Shown here: positions 16,001 to 23,285 of the stretch, in pieces
Numbering within the stretch: position 1 is the stretch's first letter
Layout of the letters: every line of letters starts with the position of its first letter
Source of the DNA: Campylobacter novaezeelandiae
GTDB taxonomy: Bacteria > Campylobacterota > Campylobacteria > Campylobacterales > Campylobacteraceae
Reading direction: 5' to 3'
Length of the DNA stretch: 40,097 nt
Assembly (NCBI RefSeq): GCF_004323845.1
Contig: NZ_QPGR01000013.1
Span: 1 to 40,097 of the forward strand
Notes under the pieces: generated by a model
Told to the model about the DNA's origin: nothing
Seen by the model: only the letters and a program-made list of their open reading frames with translations
The model's database searches: none
Made by a program: the position numbers and the translations under genes

Positions 16001-16721
16001 CATTTTCACCCATAAGCATAAGAGCTTCTTTTAAATTCATATCTTGATTTGTATCTTTTGTATTTCCGTAGTAATCATATCCTGCCCCTAAAGATGCACC
16101 TAATGCACCACCTGCAACCATACCAACTCCGCCACCTAGCATTGTGCCGCCAATTGCACCTGCTGTTCCTAGAGCCATACTGGCACCATTATCTCTTATT
16201 CCGCGATACAAATTACCCATAGTGCTGCCTTGCACTTTTGAATAATTTCCGTTGTTATCTTGCACCCAATAAGAACCATCATCATCTTGTAATAATCTTC
16301 CACGTCCTGATTTTTGCAGATCATCACCTAAATCTCTCATAAACTGATTACTTTTTCGTGCCACCTCGTTATCATCGGCAAAAATAGGCTTAGAAGCATT
16401 AAATTTAGATTGCTTATCTAAAATATAATCACTTAAATCATCAGCATTCATAGATGGATTTTTATTATAATCATACAAATCTCTTTTATATTCACTAATA
16501 TAACCCATAGGATTTGTTAAATTTTGGTCTTTTATGTTATATTTTTGATACTCTTTAGCATATTTATCTTTATTTTTATAAAAATCATTTATTGCTTCAT
16601 GTTTTAAATTTGCTAAATATTCATTTGTGTTTTGATTTTCACTTTGACTTGCTCCATCTTGCAAAAATGAAATAATGTTATTTTCTTGTGGTTTTTCTAA
16701 TAAAAATTCTCTTATATTCAT
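13038..16721 (-). CDS. giant virion-type protein with two C-terminal BECR-nuclease-like domains
   Basis: 1227 residues. About 177-215 is a Gly/Ala-rich membrane-active stretch (GTAGAIGGTMLGGGVGMVAG), followed by a long helical region, as in podoviral ejection proteins. Around 885-968 lies a PBECR2-like domain (IKYIPHIKETLESPQAIL ... NAEVVYYNNARALPTS). The last ~100 residues match DUF3519/barnase-EndoU-ColicinE5/D-RelE-like nucleases (GAFHRKDLGDIDLVWG at ~1130, GLSHIIDKHPDL at ~1160, then SFNIVFKDYILGVN). Such domains are known in phage polyvalent proteins injected with DNA. The ATG overlaps the preceding stop, after AAGGA. No immunity gene is obvious nearby. RNA cleavage is inferred from family. 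Confidence 0.7.
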   Translation of the reverse strand: MNIREFLLEKPQENNIISFLQDGASQSENQNTNEYLANLKHEAINDFYKNKDKYAKEYQKYNIKDQNLTNPMGYISEYKRDLYDYNKNPSMNADDLSDYILDKQSKFNASKPIFADDNEVARKSNQFMRDLGDDLQKSGRGRLLQDDDGSYWVQDNNGNYSKVQGSTMGNLYRGIRDNGASMALGTAGAIGGTMLGGGVGMVAGGALGASLGAGYDYYGNTKDTNQDMNLKEALMLMGENAGLSLIGDAAFAGVAKGARALKNTYNMAKTGTQAGKDMIDGMAVKGGNLKENIGDKLRKISPSILNDLASQGSETSKAYARELIESGNRNYDDILQKSRAMPLEVNQGNALVDGVASKIKDFSNTAKNGFVKNIADNVTNSLNNISKNIGSKEAALNQQDLINLSFMNDDLANMARSILANDPKMANKVANSLHLQDEAILKELNLNNASKADELYALRDARAKRAYDEFGKGLDKLDELNPNGVKVDKQTIDDIVLNSSVYSESTPAMIKNFIHEAKSGALDGKSVKEIYDRIDAIGNKIKESSSYNYKDFLNSLKDAFLENIVKSADNPQEAKEILTKIRKDYADFKVYDKSKLGKKLEGSEKEISKDIDKILNETNPKKNYEAITKGLNDDEIKVLDNQIITRALEKNKVNIGDANNPKFAVNYKAVMDNFENFKPKSKSGQEKIEVLKTIGDLRANFETVIDGILNSKAKELGHGISTNFIERAKTMLVNNFTDYIAFYFMRLWEVGKRAGTRIQMRRGFSNINNLKDFDRSAKEFIESIKDKTLKEEAQEARKEFNSKVKDLIKGDNFFMDKADPKDNSLRFIGKNGKEYTINKDVRNEWMKTFNLKNIDDEYIPNIPKEAKIALKDREIKLTKGSLLKLIEKDRIKYIPHIKETLESPQAILKDKDDFIFIKNIDNQTYFTSIGKDYETHLTIISNSPKKQNNIKNKMKNAEVVYYNNARALPTSRASSETKQVSFSNENSIQAKPKTNLMDDIKENIKNKEVKKKNKKSVKQRLDEKIQNDKKASEDILKRYDNFLKENKDYNFDFLDNMNLNTVEYNLTRQMIINAKESTNKGVKKDIPSALRGKIEQELNIQPLKEFGENYAEYYHDGARAIKKLLIEKQGQVAGAFHRKDLGDIDLVWGEVTDKIKHKGYGLSHIIDKHPDLDLNIIPEIVEKGDIIQRENREKSFNIVFKDYILGVNKGFNKSVGNQWIVTAFEKK

Positions 16722-17932
16722 TATATTAATCCTTGTTTTTTTAATTCTTCTACGCTAACTTGCATTTTTCTACCTGCTTGATTAACTAATATTACATTAC
16801 CATTAGCATCAGGCTCTGATATTTGAGCATTAATTCCATTAAAACTAACGCTATGTAATTTTGGTGTATTTTGATTTTGCACTTCTAATATATTTTTGGC
16901 TAAATCGTTTTGTATATTTTGATTAGTTGTTGAATTATCTATAATTACTGCATTTTTACTAGGTTTTGAGTATTTTTCATCCCAATAAAAAGCTTTTACC
17001 TTTGGAGCATAATTGTTATAAAAATCCATATTATTTTTATAATCTTCTATAGCATTTTGTTTCTCAATATTTGTTTTTGCGTTTCCTAGTCTTTCTACTA
17101 ATTCCATTTTATAAGAGTTTGGAGCTTCTGCTAACCATTCTCCTGCTAATGCTTGAGCTACCCTTTGATTATTTGCTTCCATAGTATAACCATTAATAGG
17201 GAAATTGGCTTGTATATTTTCCAAATTCCATTTAGCATTTTTTCCGCCTCTTAATAAATCGCTTAACATTCTTTTTAAGAATAAATCACTTGCATCATTT
17301 AAATCCGTGCTTTGACTTCCCCATCCACCAAAAATACGCTCTATAGCTCCATTCCAAAATCCATGTGTAGTATCGTAGGTTTTACCTTGTTTACTTGCTA
17401 AATCTAAAAACTGAGCGTCTGCTTTATATCTTGTATTGTTTTGTAAATTTGCATTGTTTTGACTATCAAAACCTTGATTATTACTAAAAACTCCATTTAA
17501 TAAATCTTGCTCTTTTTGTTTTGTATTTATCTCATTTTGTAATTTTTGTAGTTCTAATAATCCTTTTTGATAATTTAAATCCTTGTAAGCCTTATTAGCA
17601 TTTATTGCTTGCTGTCTTAAAGCATTTTGCATGGCATATTGTCTAGCTCTTTGATTATAATTCATTAGCCATTGCTGATCTGCTATATTTGCTCTTTCTT
17701 TTTTATAATCAAAATTTCTTTCATTTTGTAAGAGCTGATTATTTTGCATAGCCTGATTAAACTCAAATTGTTCTTTTTTAAAATCTTGCTCTTTTTGCCA
17801 CTGACTTGCTTTTACTTTGTCATTATAATTTTTACTCATGATGTCATATAAGACACCGCCAACTTTTCCTGCGTTTTGTATAACGCCTGTATCAGGGTTA
17901 AATACTACTCTTTGGGGATTATAAAATGCCAT
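16721..17932 (-). CDS. Gln/Asn-rich candidate internal virion protein
   Basis: 403 residues. Residues 40-150 are an unusually Gln/Asn/Lys-rich coiled coil. The central part has GFWNGAIERIFGGWGSQSTDL and a helical segment, ending in a small beta region (LHSVSFNGINAQISEPDANG). AAAGGA precedes the ATG, and the stop overlaps the start of the 1227-residue gene, so the two are coupled. In podovirus operons paired coiled-coil proteins before a giant protein are usually internal or ejection proteins; that is the most likely role. Confidence 0.55.
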   Translation of the reverse strand: MAFYNPQRVVFNPDTGVIQNAGKVGGVLYDIMSKNYNDKVKASQWQKEQDFKKEQFEFNQAMQNNQLLQNERNFDYKKERANIADQQWLMNYNQRARQYAMQNALRQQAINANKAYKDLNYQKGLLELQKLQNEINTKQKEQDLLNGVFSNNQGFDSQNNANLQNNTRYKADAQFLDLASKQGKTYDTTHGFWNGAIERIFGGWGSQSTDLNDASDLFLKRMLSDLLRGGKNAKWNLENIQANFPINGYTMEANNQRVAQALAGEWLAEAPNSYKMELVERLGNAKTNIEKQNAIEDYKNNMDFYNNYAPKVKAFYWDEKYSKPSKNAVIIDNSTTNQNIQNDLAKNILEVQNQNTPKLHSVSFNGINAQISEPDANGNVILVNQAGRKMQVSVEELKKQGLI

Positions 17933-17962
17933 TTTATTTCCTTTATTCTTTCTTTTAAAATA

Positions 17963-17989
17963 AAGGATTTAAGGAAGTTTGTGTATAAT
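17963..17989 (+). promoter_or_regulatory. strong promoter of the 19-residue peptide gene
   Basis: AAGGATTTAAG, 8 bases, then TGTATAATT. TATAAT is at 17984-17989. The same two blocks with the same 8-base spacing occur before the second peptide gene (29404-29430). TTTAAG upstream of TATAAT matches the known Campylobacter sigma-70 style. The expected start is near 17996, leaving a leader of about 65 nt. Confidence 0.65.
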
Positions 17990-18002
17990 TTTAAAAGGTG
18001 TG

Positions 18003-18028
18003 GTGCTAAGGGTCGCCACCCTTAGCAC
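18003..18028. other. 11-bp perfect hairpin in toxin leader / antisense terminator
   Basis: GTGCTAAGGGT (18003-18013) pairs perfectly with ACCCTTAGCAC (18018-18028) around a CGCC loop. In the plus transcript it would form the 5' end structure. In a minus transcript it is followed by ACCTTTTAAAAT, a weak U-rich end, and could act as a terminator. A second, imperfect pairing (CCACC with GGCGG, about 18036-18052) may mask the ribosome binding region. Confidence 0.6.
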
Positions 18029-18075
18029 TAAATTACCACCTAGAAAGGCGGTGAAATAAGATGCTACAAATCTTA
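18003..18075 (-). ncRNA. predicted antisense RNA (type I antitoxin candidate)
   Basis: The promoter at 18110-18082 (minus) predicts a start near 18075. The RNA would be complementary to the first codons, ribosome binding region and leader of the peptide gene and could end at the hairpin 18028-18003, giving about 75-80 nt. This is the geometry of known type I antitoxins such as IsoA and Sib. Transcription is predicted, not shown. Confidence 0.5.
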
Positions 18076-18120
18076 ATAGTTATTATACTACTTTGTATTA
18101 TTGTTGTCAATGCAAATTAA
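18061..18120 (+). CDS. 19-residue hydrophobic peptide, candidate type I toxin
   Basis: The product is MLQILIVIILLCIIVVNAN: one short membrane-spanning stretch with almost no charge, similar in length and composition to the Ibs family of type I toxins (similarity of style, not proven homology). It lies alone on the plus strand in a 263-bp gap between two leftward late genes, with its own strong promoter, structured leader and terminator. AAAGGCGG lies about 10 bases before the ATG. An ideal antisense promoter is embedded in its coding sequence. Leftward late transcription also runs antisense to it. Expected action: membrane insertion and growth arrest when the antitoxin RNA decays. Confidence 0.6.
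   Translation: MLQILIVIILLCIIVVNAN
18082..18110 (-). promoter_or_regulatory. perfect consensus antisense promoter
   Basis: On the minus strand TTGACA (18110-18105), exactly 17 bases, then TATAAT (18087-18082). It lies wholly inside the 60-bp peptide gene, so coding and promoter constraints coincide. It drives transcription across the peptide's start codon. Confidence 0.7.
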
Positions 18121-18136
18121 CAATCAATAAACAAAG

Positions 18137-18152
18137 CCCCTTATTCAAGGGG
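18137..18152. terminator. hairpin terminator
   Basis: CCCCTT (18137-18142) pairs with AAGGGG (18147-18152) around ATTC. On the minus strand it is followed by CTTTGTTTATTG and could terminate the gene at 18196-18591. On the plus strand it would close the peptide mRNA at about 155 nt. Confidence 0.5.
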
Positions 18153-18195
18153 TTAAGATTTACCCTTTAAACAAACTCCTTAAATCCAAATTTAT

Positions 18196-18591
18196 TTAAT
18201 TACTCCAAACATTTTGAAGTTTATTTTCCATATTCTTTCTTCTGTTTAACTCTTCATTGGCTAGATACTTATTGAAGTTATAAGCATCTTTTTGTAAATC
18301 AAAATTTTTCTTTGCCATTTTTTGCTGATTATAAGCACCATATAAAGCACCTGCACCGCCTAAAACATTTCCTAATCTATCAAAATTAGTTACCTTATTT
18401 GCATCAGAACTTTTAAATAACCAATCTCCAAAATTGCTAAAAGAATTTTTTAATCCATTTAAAAAGCCACTGCTATTACTAGTTAGATTTGGAGTAAAAT
18501 TATTTGCTTTAATAAATCCATCTGCAAAAGTTGAGCCAAGACCTAAGGTTGATAAATTATTTCCACCTTTTAAAGCTGTCATAAAATCCAT
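18196..18591 (-). CDS. small virion-region protein
   Basis: 131 residues. The N-terminal half is Gly/Ser/Asn-rich (GGNNLSTLGLGSTFADGF); a short hydrophobic stretch (LGNVLGGAGALYGAY) precedes a basic helical tail (KMAKKNFDLQKDAYNFNKYLA). It lies between scaffold-like and internal-protein genes, so a minor head or ejection protein is likely. A ribosome binding site (AAAGGAG) precedes the ATG. Confidence 0.5.
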   Translation of the reverse strand: MDFMTALKGGNNLSTLGLGSTFADGFIKANNFTPNLTSNSSGFLNGLKNSFSNFGDWLFKSSDANKVTNFDRLGNVLGGAGALYGAYNQQKMAKKNFDLQKDAYNFNKYLANEELNRRKNMENKLQNVWSN

Positions 18592-18601
18592 TCTTTCTCC
18601 T

Positions 18602-19255
18602 TTATGCTAAGCTTAATAATTCTTTACCAAGATCTATCTCGCTGACTTCGCCTTTTTTTAACTTATCGTTAAAATCACTAGTTCTTACATTATTATTCGC
18701 ACTTGATAAATCTTCAGCTTTTTTAGCATTATTTGATTTTCCGACCAAATTAAGTAAGGTTTTCCAACTGTCAATATTACCTTCACCCAAACCGCTTAAT
18801 TTTGTAGCAAGTTCTGCCATAGCTTTTAAATCTGCATCAGGATATGCTTTTCTTAACTCACTTTCTACTTGTGCGTATTTAGCAATAAGTGCATCTTGTT
18901 CTTCTTTGTCTTTTTGTTTTTTGTCAAGCTCTTCAAGCCTTTTTAGCTTCTCATCAATACCATCAAGTCCTAATTCTTTTAAATACTGTTCTCTTTGTAA
19001 TTCTTGTTCGCTTAATTCTTTTTTTGGATTTTTTAAAGCTTCAAGTTCACTCATTAAAGCATTTAATTTGCTATCATTTTCACTTTTATAAGCTTCGAAC
19101 ATTGCTTTATAATCAGGTTCATTTTCTGCTACTTGAGTAGGCTCCTCTTTTATTCCTTGTGTATGTTCTTCGCTATTAGCAACTTCTCCTGTATCACCTT
19201 CATCTGATATTGCTTGCATTAGATCTTTTAAAGCATCATTTTCCATCTTCTTCAT
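18602..19255 (-). CDS. probable capsid scaffold protein
   Basis: 217 residues, highly acidic at the N-terminus (DEGDTGEVANSEEHTQG), with a central coiled coil at about 55-125 and a small basic/mixed C-terminus (SDFNDKLKKGEVSEIDLGKE). Charge, coil and position after the portal are typical of scaffolding proteins. The major capsid gene is not next to it, as it usually would be. Confidence 0.6.
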   Translation of the reverse strand: MKKMENDALKDLMQAISDEGDTGEVANSEEHTQGIKEEPTQVAENEPDYKAMFEAYKSENDSKLNALMSELEALKNPKKELSEQELQREQYLKELGLDGIDEKLKRLEELDKKQKDKEEQDALIAKYAQVESELRKAYPDADLKAMAELATKLSGLGEGNIDSWKTLLNLVGKSNNAKKAEDLSSANNNVRTSDFNDKLKKGEVSEIDLGKELLSLA

Positions 19256-19439
19256 CCTTTATTTTATTGATTATAGTGTCTAAAAAAGCCATAGTATCTA
19301 AGGCTTTTAACCTTATTTCTTTCTCGTCATTATTTTTAGCTATATAAAAACATTCGCTATATTTTGCTTTTATAAATTCAATTAATTTTTTACCTCCTTT
19401 GGTTTTAGATATATCACTTTTAATTTCAATACTCAACAT
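19236..19439 (-). CDS. small hypothetical protein between portal and scaffold
   Basis: 67 residues from the ATG at 19439, chosen because GGAGAAACT precedes it; a longer frame inside the portal gene lacks a site. It is basic at the N-terminus and helical. It overlaps the portal end by 14 bp and the scaffold start by 20 bp. No family recognised. Confidence 0.5.
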   Translation of the reverse strand: MLSIEIKSDISKTKGGKKLIEFIKAKYSECFYIAKNNDEKEIRLKALDTMAFLDTIINKIKDEEDGK

Positions 19440-20970
19440 TAGTTTCTCCTTGCATTTGTGGATTAATCTCCCCATTATTTTCAAAAGCAAATAAACTATT
19501 TACATTCTTTACGCCCAGTATTGGCAATAATTCTTTAGTAAGTTCCTTGCTAGCATTAATAATCCCATAAGCAGAATTTGTATCGCCTATGCTCATATAC
19601 ATTTGATATAATTGTGAAAAAACTTGCATACTAGCTTGAATCCCAGCACGTCTAACTTCTTTATTCATGGCACCTGTGCCAGTTTGAATTTTAAATCTAA
19701 AACTTGGAATATCTTCTCTTTGAAAACCATTGAAAAAACTATCTTCTCCATACTTAAAAACAAGCATTGCAAATCTATCAAATAAAGGCTCTATAAAAGT
19801 TTCGTTATACTGTCTTATATAATCAGCACTTCTTCTTCCACCTTCTTGTGCTTTTATGCTAATTTCTGTTGCTGTTTCATTTTGTGCAGTTTGAGCTCCA
19901 TTGTTTTGTGGACTAACTCCTGTAACTTCTGTGAGTTCGCTTTCTAAAAGCTGTAAATTCATTCCCGCACTATTTACATTTGGTGGTGGTAATATTTGCA
20001 CACCCTTTGGATCGTCTGTATATATTGGTTTTCCTAAGGTTTCTATATCTTCTCTGCTTACTCCCATTGATTTTGGCATCATTATTTTAGGCATGATATG
20101 AGTTCTTACTGCATCTATTAAAAGATTTCTAGTTATATTAATTTCATCTTGCAAAGGCATAGCAGAAGCCATTATAGGCTCGCCATAAGCACTTACATAG
20201 TTTTCGTTATCTATCTTTTTAAGTTGTGGTAGCATTGAACCCCAAACAAAAGGTTGTCCATCTTGCAAAGTAACTTCATTTCTTAGTAAATTATTTTCAA
20301 AAAGAGTAGAAACAACCCAAGTATCATCATTTTTTCTTTCGTAAATATCATAAAGCTTAACTTTTTTATACTCATCATCTTCATCAAAAAGTTTTTGGAT
20401 TTCTATGTTTTTATAAAATCCTAGCTTTTGTCTTTCGTGGATTTGATTATAAGTTAGGTAAATTTCATTAACTATATAACCTACATCTTCACTATTTAAC
20501 GCATTTGGGTCAAAGAATATACTATCAATATCTACTCTTTCAATTCGTGGCATTCCCTTATGCCAAGTAATCTTAGCTATACTTGTTCCCACAAGCAACA
20601 CATCTAAGAAAAGCGGTTGAAAAATCTTAAACATATTGATTTTTCCACTATAAAAATCAATCGCGTTCTGCCATAGCTCTATAATCGTATCATCACTATT
20701 AATGTAAGTTTCAATATCTGCCATTCTCTCACTATTAAAATACACATCATTTAGGCTAGTTATGAGATATTTTACTTTTGCATTGATCTTAGGAATATAA
20801 ATACTTGATTTATTTCTTTTTCTTAATTTTTGCATTGCCTTATTTTCAAGCAAATAAGCATCTTGCAACTCTTTAAAATGTGGTTTATAATTTTCATATC
20901 CGCTTTTGCTTTCGTTAATTAATTGTGTCAAAAACGACACTCTTTCATCATTAGTTCTTTTTGTTTTCAT
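19426..20970 (-). CDS. phage portal protein
   Basis: 514 residues. Typical portal features include an N-terminal helical region (FKELQDAYLLENKAMQKLRK), LLVGTSIAKITWHKG at about 125-140, and RVDIDSIFFDPNALNSEDV, a pattern of short-tailed-phage portals. The late helical part is Gln/Asn-rich (ETATEISIKAQEGGRRSADY). It follows the terminase and precedes the scaffold. The portal forms the dodecameric DNA channel at the capsid vertex. Confidence 0.8.
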   Translation of the reverse strand: MKTKRTNDERVSFLTQLINESKSGYENYKPHFKELQDAYLLENKAMQKLRKRNKSSIYIPKINAKVKYLITSLNDVYFNSERMADIETYINSDDTIIELWQNAIDFYSGKINMFKIFQPLFLDVLLVGTSIAKITWHKGMPRIERVDIDSIFFDPNALNSEDVGYIVNEIYLTYNQIHERQKLGFYKNIEIQKLFDEDDEYKKVKLYDIYERKNDDTWVVSTLFENNLLRNEVTLQDGQPFVWGSMLPQLKKIDNENYVSAYGEPIMASAMPLQDEINITRNLLIDAVRTHIMPKIMMPKSMGVSREDIETLGKPIYTDDPKGVQILPPPNVNSAGMNLQLLESELTEVTGVSPQNNGAQTAQNETATEISIKAQEGGRRSADYIRQYNETFIEPLFDRFAMLVFKYGEDSFFNGFQREDIPSFRFKIQTGTGAMNKEVRRAGIQASMQVFSQLYQMYMSIGDTNSAYGIINASKELTKELLPILGVKNVNSLFAFENNGEINPQMQGETNVEY

Positions 20971-21226
20971 TTATGATTCTCCATATTGTCGTTTTGCTTA
21001 AATTGGTTATTTTTAAAATATCTTTTTCACTTACACCTTTATCAAGTAAAAATTCTGCAAACTCTCTTTTAAATTTCTTTTTAGAGATATTGTTAAATCC
21101 AGAAACAAGTTCTAAAAATTCATTAGCCAAACTTGACTTTATAGCGTCATCACTTAAATTTGAAAGCTTTTTAATCTTGTTTGCATCAATTGCATTATAA
21201 ATCATTAAAAACTCACCAGCCATCAT
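20951..21226 (-). CDS. small HTH protein between terminase and portal
   Basis: 91 residues from the ATG at 21226, five bases after GGAG; further upstream the frame runs inside the terminase gene. The C-terminus has a helix-turn-helix-like segment (LDKGVSEKDILKITNLSKTTIWRII). It overlaps the terminase end by 14 bp and the portal start by 20 bp. It may be a packaging accessory or DNA-recognition factor; role unknown. Confidence 0.55.
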   Translation of the reverse strand: MMAGEFLMIYNAIDANKIKKLSNLSDDAIKSSLANEFLELVSGFNNISKKKFKREFAEFLLDKGVSEKDILKITNLSKTTIWRIINENKKN

Positions 21227-22505
21227 AACTCCAATCTTCATTAGTATCACTTCTGCTGTATAGTTTTTCAAAAAAAGTCAAAGCCACCGCATCGCTAACA
21301 TCAGGACTTTTTCCATAATTCTTTTTTAATTGTTCTTTTGAAACTATTTTTAAAAGTCCTTTATTGCTATATTCATATTCAATCATTCTCATATCTTTTT
21401 TTAATTCTTCATCTTTAATAAGCTCCATATGTTTTAAGTTTTTAGCAAAGGTAAAATACATTTGTGCTCTTTTGTTTAAGTATTCATTGCTGGTTGCAGA
21501 ATTTGCAGAGTTTGCTTCAAATACAGGCAAACCATAATTTAATAAAACATCATATACACCTACACCAAGTCCGCAAGTATCTATAAAAATTCCCTTTGGT
21601 TTTTCTTCACTTTTGTTATATTCAGCTAGTATTCTATTAGCAAGTTCCATAGTTCCAAGTTGTGAGTATTTTTTTATTTCATCAACTACAAAACCCTTCC
21701 TTTTTGCGAGTACACTTTTATCATCACCATATCTTGCTACATCAAGTCCCCAAATATTCTCACCTTGCATTTTTTCAATACTAAAAGAGTTCTTGTTCAT
21801 TGCATTTTCAATTTCACTTAACGCAAAAAGTTCTGCACTAGAGCTATCGATAAACTCGCCATAAATTTCTTGTTTGACAACTTCACTATCTTCGCCACCG
21901 ACTTCTTCAATTAATTCTTTGATTTGTTCCTCTTTTAAAAATGGATTATCATAGCTTGAGAATTGAAAATGCTTCCAATTTTTATCACTTAATTCTTTTT
22001 TGCAAAGCTCGTAAAATAGATTTTTTCCTTTTGGAACTCCACCTATAATCGCTCTTGATTTTGGATTATCAAGTAGCATAGGACGTATAGCGTTGTACCA
22101 AAGGTATTCTCCTTTGCTTCCTTTTAGGATAATTCCTGCTTCATTTAAAATAACAAGGTCATATCCAAATCCCTCAATATTTTCACTTCTTTCAGCACTT
22201 CTCATATGAAGTACAGCTTTATTAATGATTAGCTTCTTATCTTGCACACTCCAAGAATAAAAATCTTTTGGAAGTTTTTTAAGTTCAGGAATAAAATATA
22301 ACTCATAATAGTTTTGTAAATTTGCTTGAATCGTATCTACCCATAAAACATTTTGTCCTAAAAGCAAGCTTTCGATAACAAATTTTGCACTACCCCTTGT
22401 AAAACCTAGTCTTCTACCTTTTGCTACTGTTACAAAGCGTGGATTTTTATCATCAAAAACTTTAAGTTGTGCAGGAGTGTAAGAAAAGTCAAGTTTTAGT
22501 TTCAT
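21213..22505 (-). CDS. terminase large subunit
   Basis: 430 residues. Walker A-like GRRLGFTRG at 30-38; Walker B DLVILNEAG at about 115-123; then the RNase H-like nuclease: LDVARYGDD (~250), GIFIDTCGLGVGVYD (~312) and SPDVSDAVALTF (~405), giving the expected acidic residues. It cuts concatemeric DNA and pumps it into the prohead through the portal. The start overlaps the small subunit stop. Confidence 0.88.
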   Translation of the reverse strand: MKLKLDFSYTPAQLKVFDDKNPRFVTVAKGRRLGFTRGSAKFVIESLLLGQNVLWVDTIQANLQNYYELYFIPELKKLPKDFYSWSVQDKKLIINKAVLHMRSAERSENIEGFGYDLVILNEAGIILKGSKGEYLWYNAIRPMLLDNPKSRAIIGGVPKGKNLFYELCKKELSDKNWKHFQFSSYDNPFLKEEQIKELIEEVGGEDSEVVKQEIYGEFIDSSSAELFALSEIENAMNKNSFSIEKMQGENIWGLDVARYGDDKSVLAKRKGFVVDEIKKYSQLGTMELANRILAEYNKSEEKPKGIFIDTCGLGVGVYDVLLNYGLPVFEANSANSATSNEYLNKRAQMYFTFAKNLKHMELIKDEELKKDMRMIEYEYSNKGLLKIVSKEQLKKNYGKSPDVSDAVALTFFEKLYSRSDTNEDWSYDGW

Positions 22506-22888
22506 TTTATTTCACTTCTTATTATTTCGATTTTTTGCACATTATCGCTGAGTATTTCTTGCTTATCAACGTATCCATGCTGATTTTTTAGTAAGAACAT
22601 ACTAACACTTGGGGTATAAGTACCAATTAAAGAATGGTTGAGTATATCCATTTCGCATCTTTGTTTAGCCTTAGCTATAATTTCGCCAAAGTCTTTATCT
22701 TTTTCCCAATCACTTAAAGTTTGCATTGATATTCCTAAATGAACTGCCAAACCTACCTTTGTTTTAGGTGTAAAAATAACGCTTTCTTTAGTCTCTTTTA
22801 ATACAACTCTTTCATTAAAATAACTCTCTACTTTTGAAATAAGTTCTTCCTTTGTGATGCTTTTGCCATTTATCGTCATTCTTGCCAT
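22502..22888 (-). CDS. terminase small subunit
   Basis: 128 residues, gp3-like. After a short N-terminal arm, KVGLAVHLGISMQTLSDWEKDKDF forms a helix-turn-helix at about 45-70, followed by HSLIGTYTPSVSMFLLKNQHGY, a common small-terminase pattern. It binds the pac or cos site and loads the large subunit. It overlaps the large-subunit start by 4 bp and the RusA end by one base. Confidence 0.8.
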   Translation of the reverse strand: MARMTINGKSITKEELISKVESYFNERVVLKETKESVIFTPKTKVGLAVHLGISMQTLSDWEKDKDFGEIIAKAKQRCEMDILNHSLIGTYTPSVSMFLLKNQHGYVDKQEILSDNVQKIEIIRSEIK

Positions 22889-23268
22889 TACATAACCTTT
22901 TCTTTAAAATCAAACTCTTTGATTTCTAAGTCTAAAAAAGACTTTTTAAAAGTAACGATCTCGTAATCACCTTTTAAAACATTCTTGTCATTTTCAAATA
23001 AAGCATCTAATACACCTTTTACGATATTATCCGCATCGCCGTTCTTTTTATTGTTAAAGCCTATTTTTAAAGAAAACTCATATTTCTTTTGCTTATCAAA
23101 GGCTTGAAAACAGCTAATATTATTTTGTCTTCTAAACTCCATTTGCAAGAGTTTTTTAAAATCTAAATATTTAAGATAATCTTTACATGCAAATTTAGAT
23201 CTTTGCGTGGTTCTTTTATAAGGAACTGGGTTGCTTTTTAAATCAATTTTTAAAATATACTTTTCCAT
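22888..23268 (-). CDS. rusA: RusA-type Holliday junction resolvase
   Basis: 126 residues, the usual RusA length. The N-terminus has NPVPYKRTTQ; the diagnostic motif GDADNIVKGVLDALFENDKN lies at about 77-96 with the conserved catalytic Asp residues. RusA resolves branched recombination or replication intermediates before packaging, which fits the location just before the terminase. Confidence 0.85.
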   Translation of the reverse strand: MEKYILKIDLKSNPVPYKRTTQRSKFACKDYLKYLDFKKLLQMEFRRQNNISCFQAFDKQKKYEFSLKIGFNNKKNGDADNIVKGVLDALFENDKNVLKGDYEIVTFKKSFLDLEIKEFDFKEKVM

Positions 23269-23285
23269 TTCAGACTTTCTTAAAT

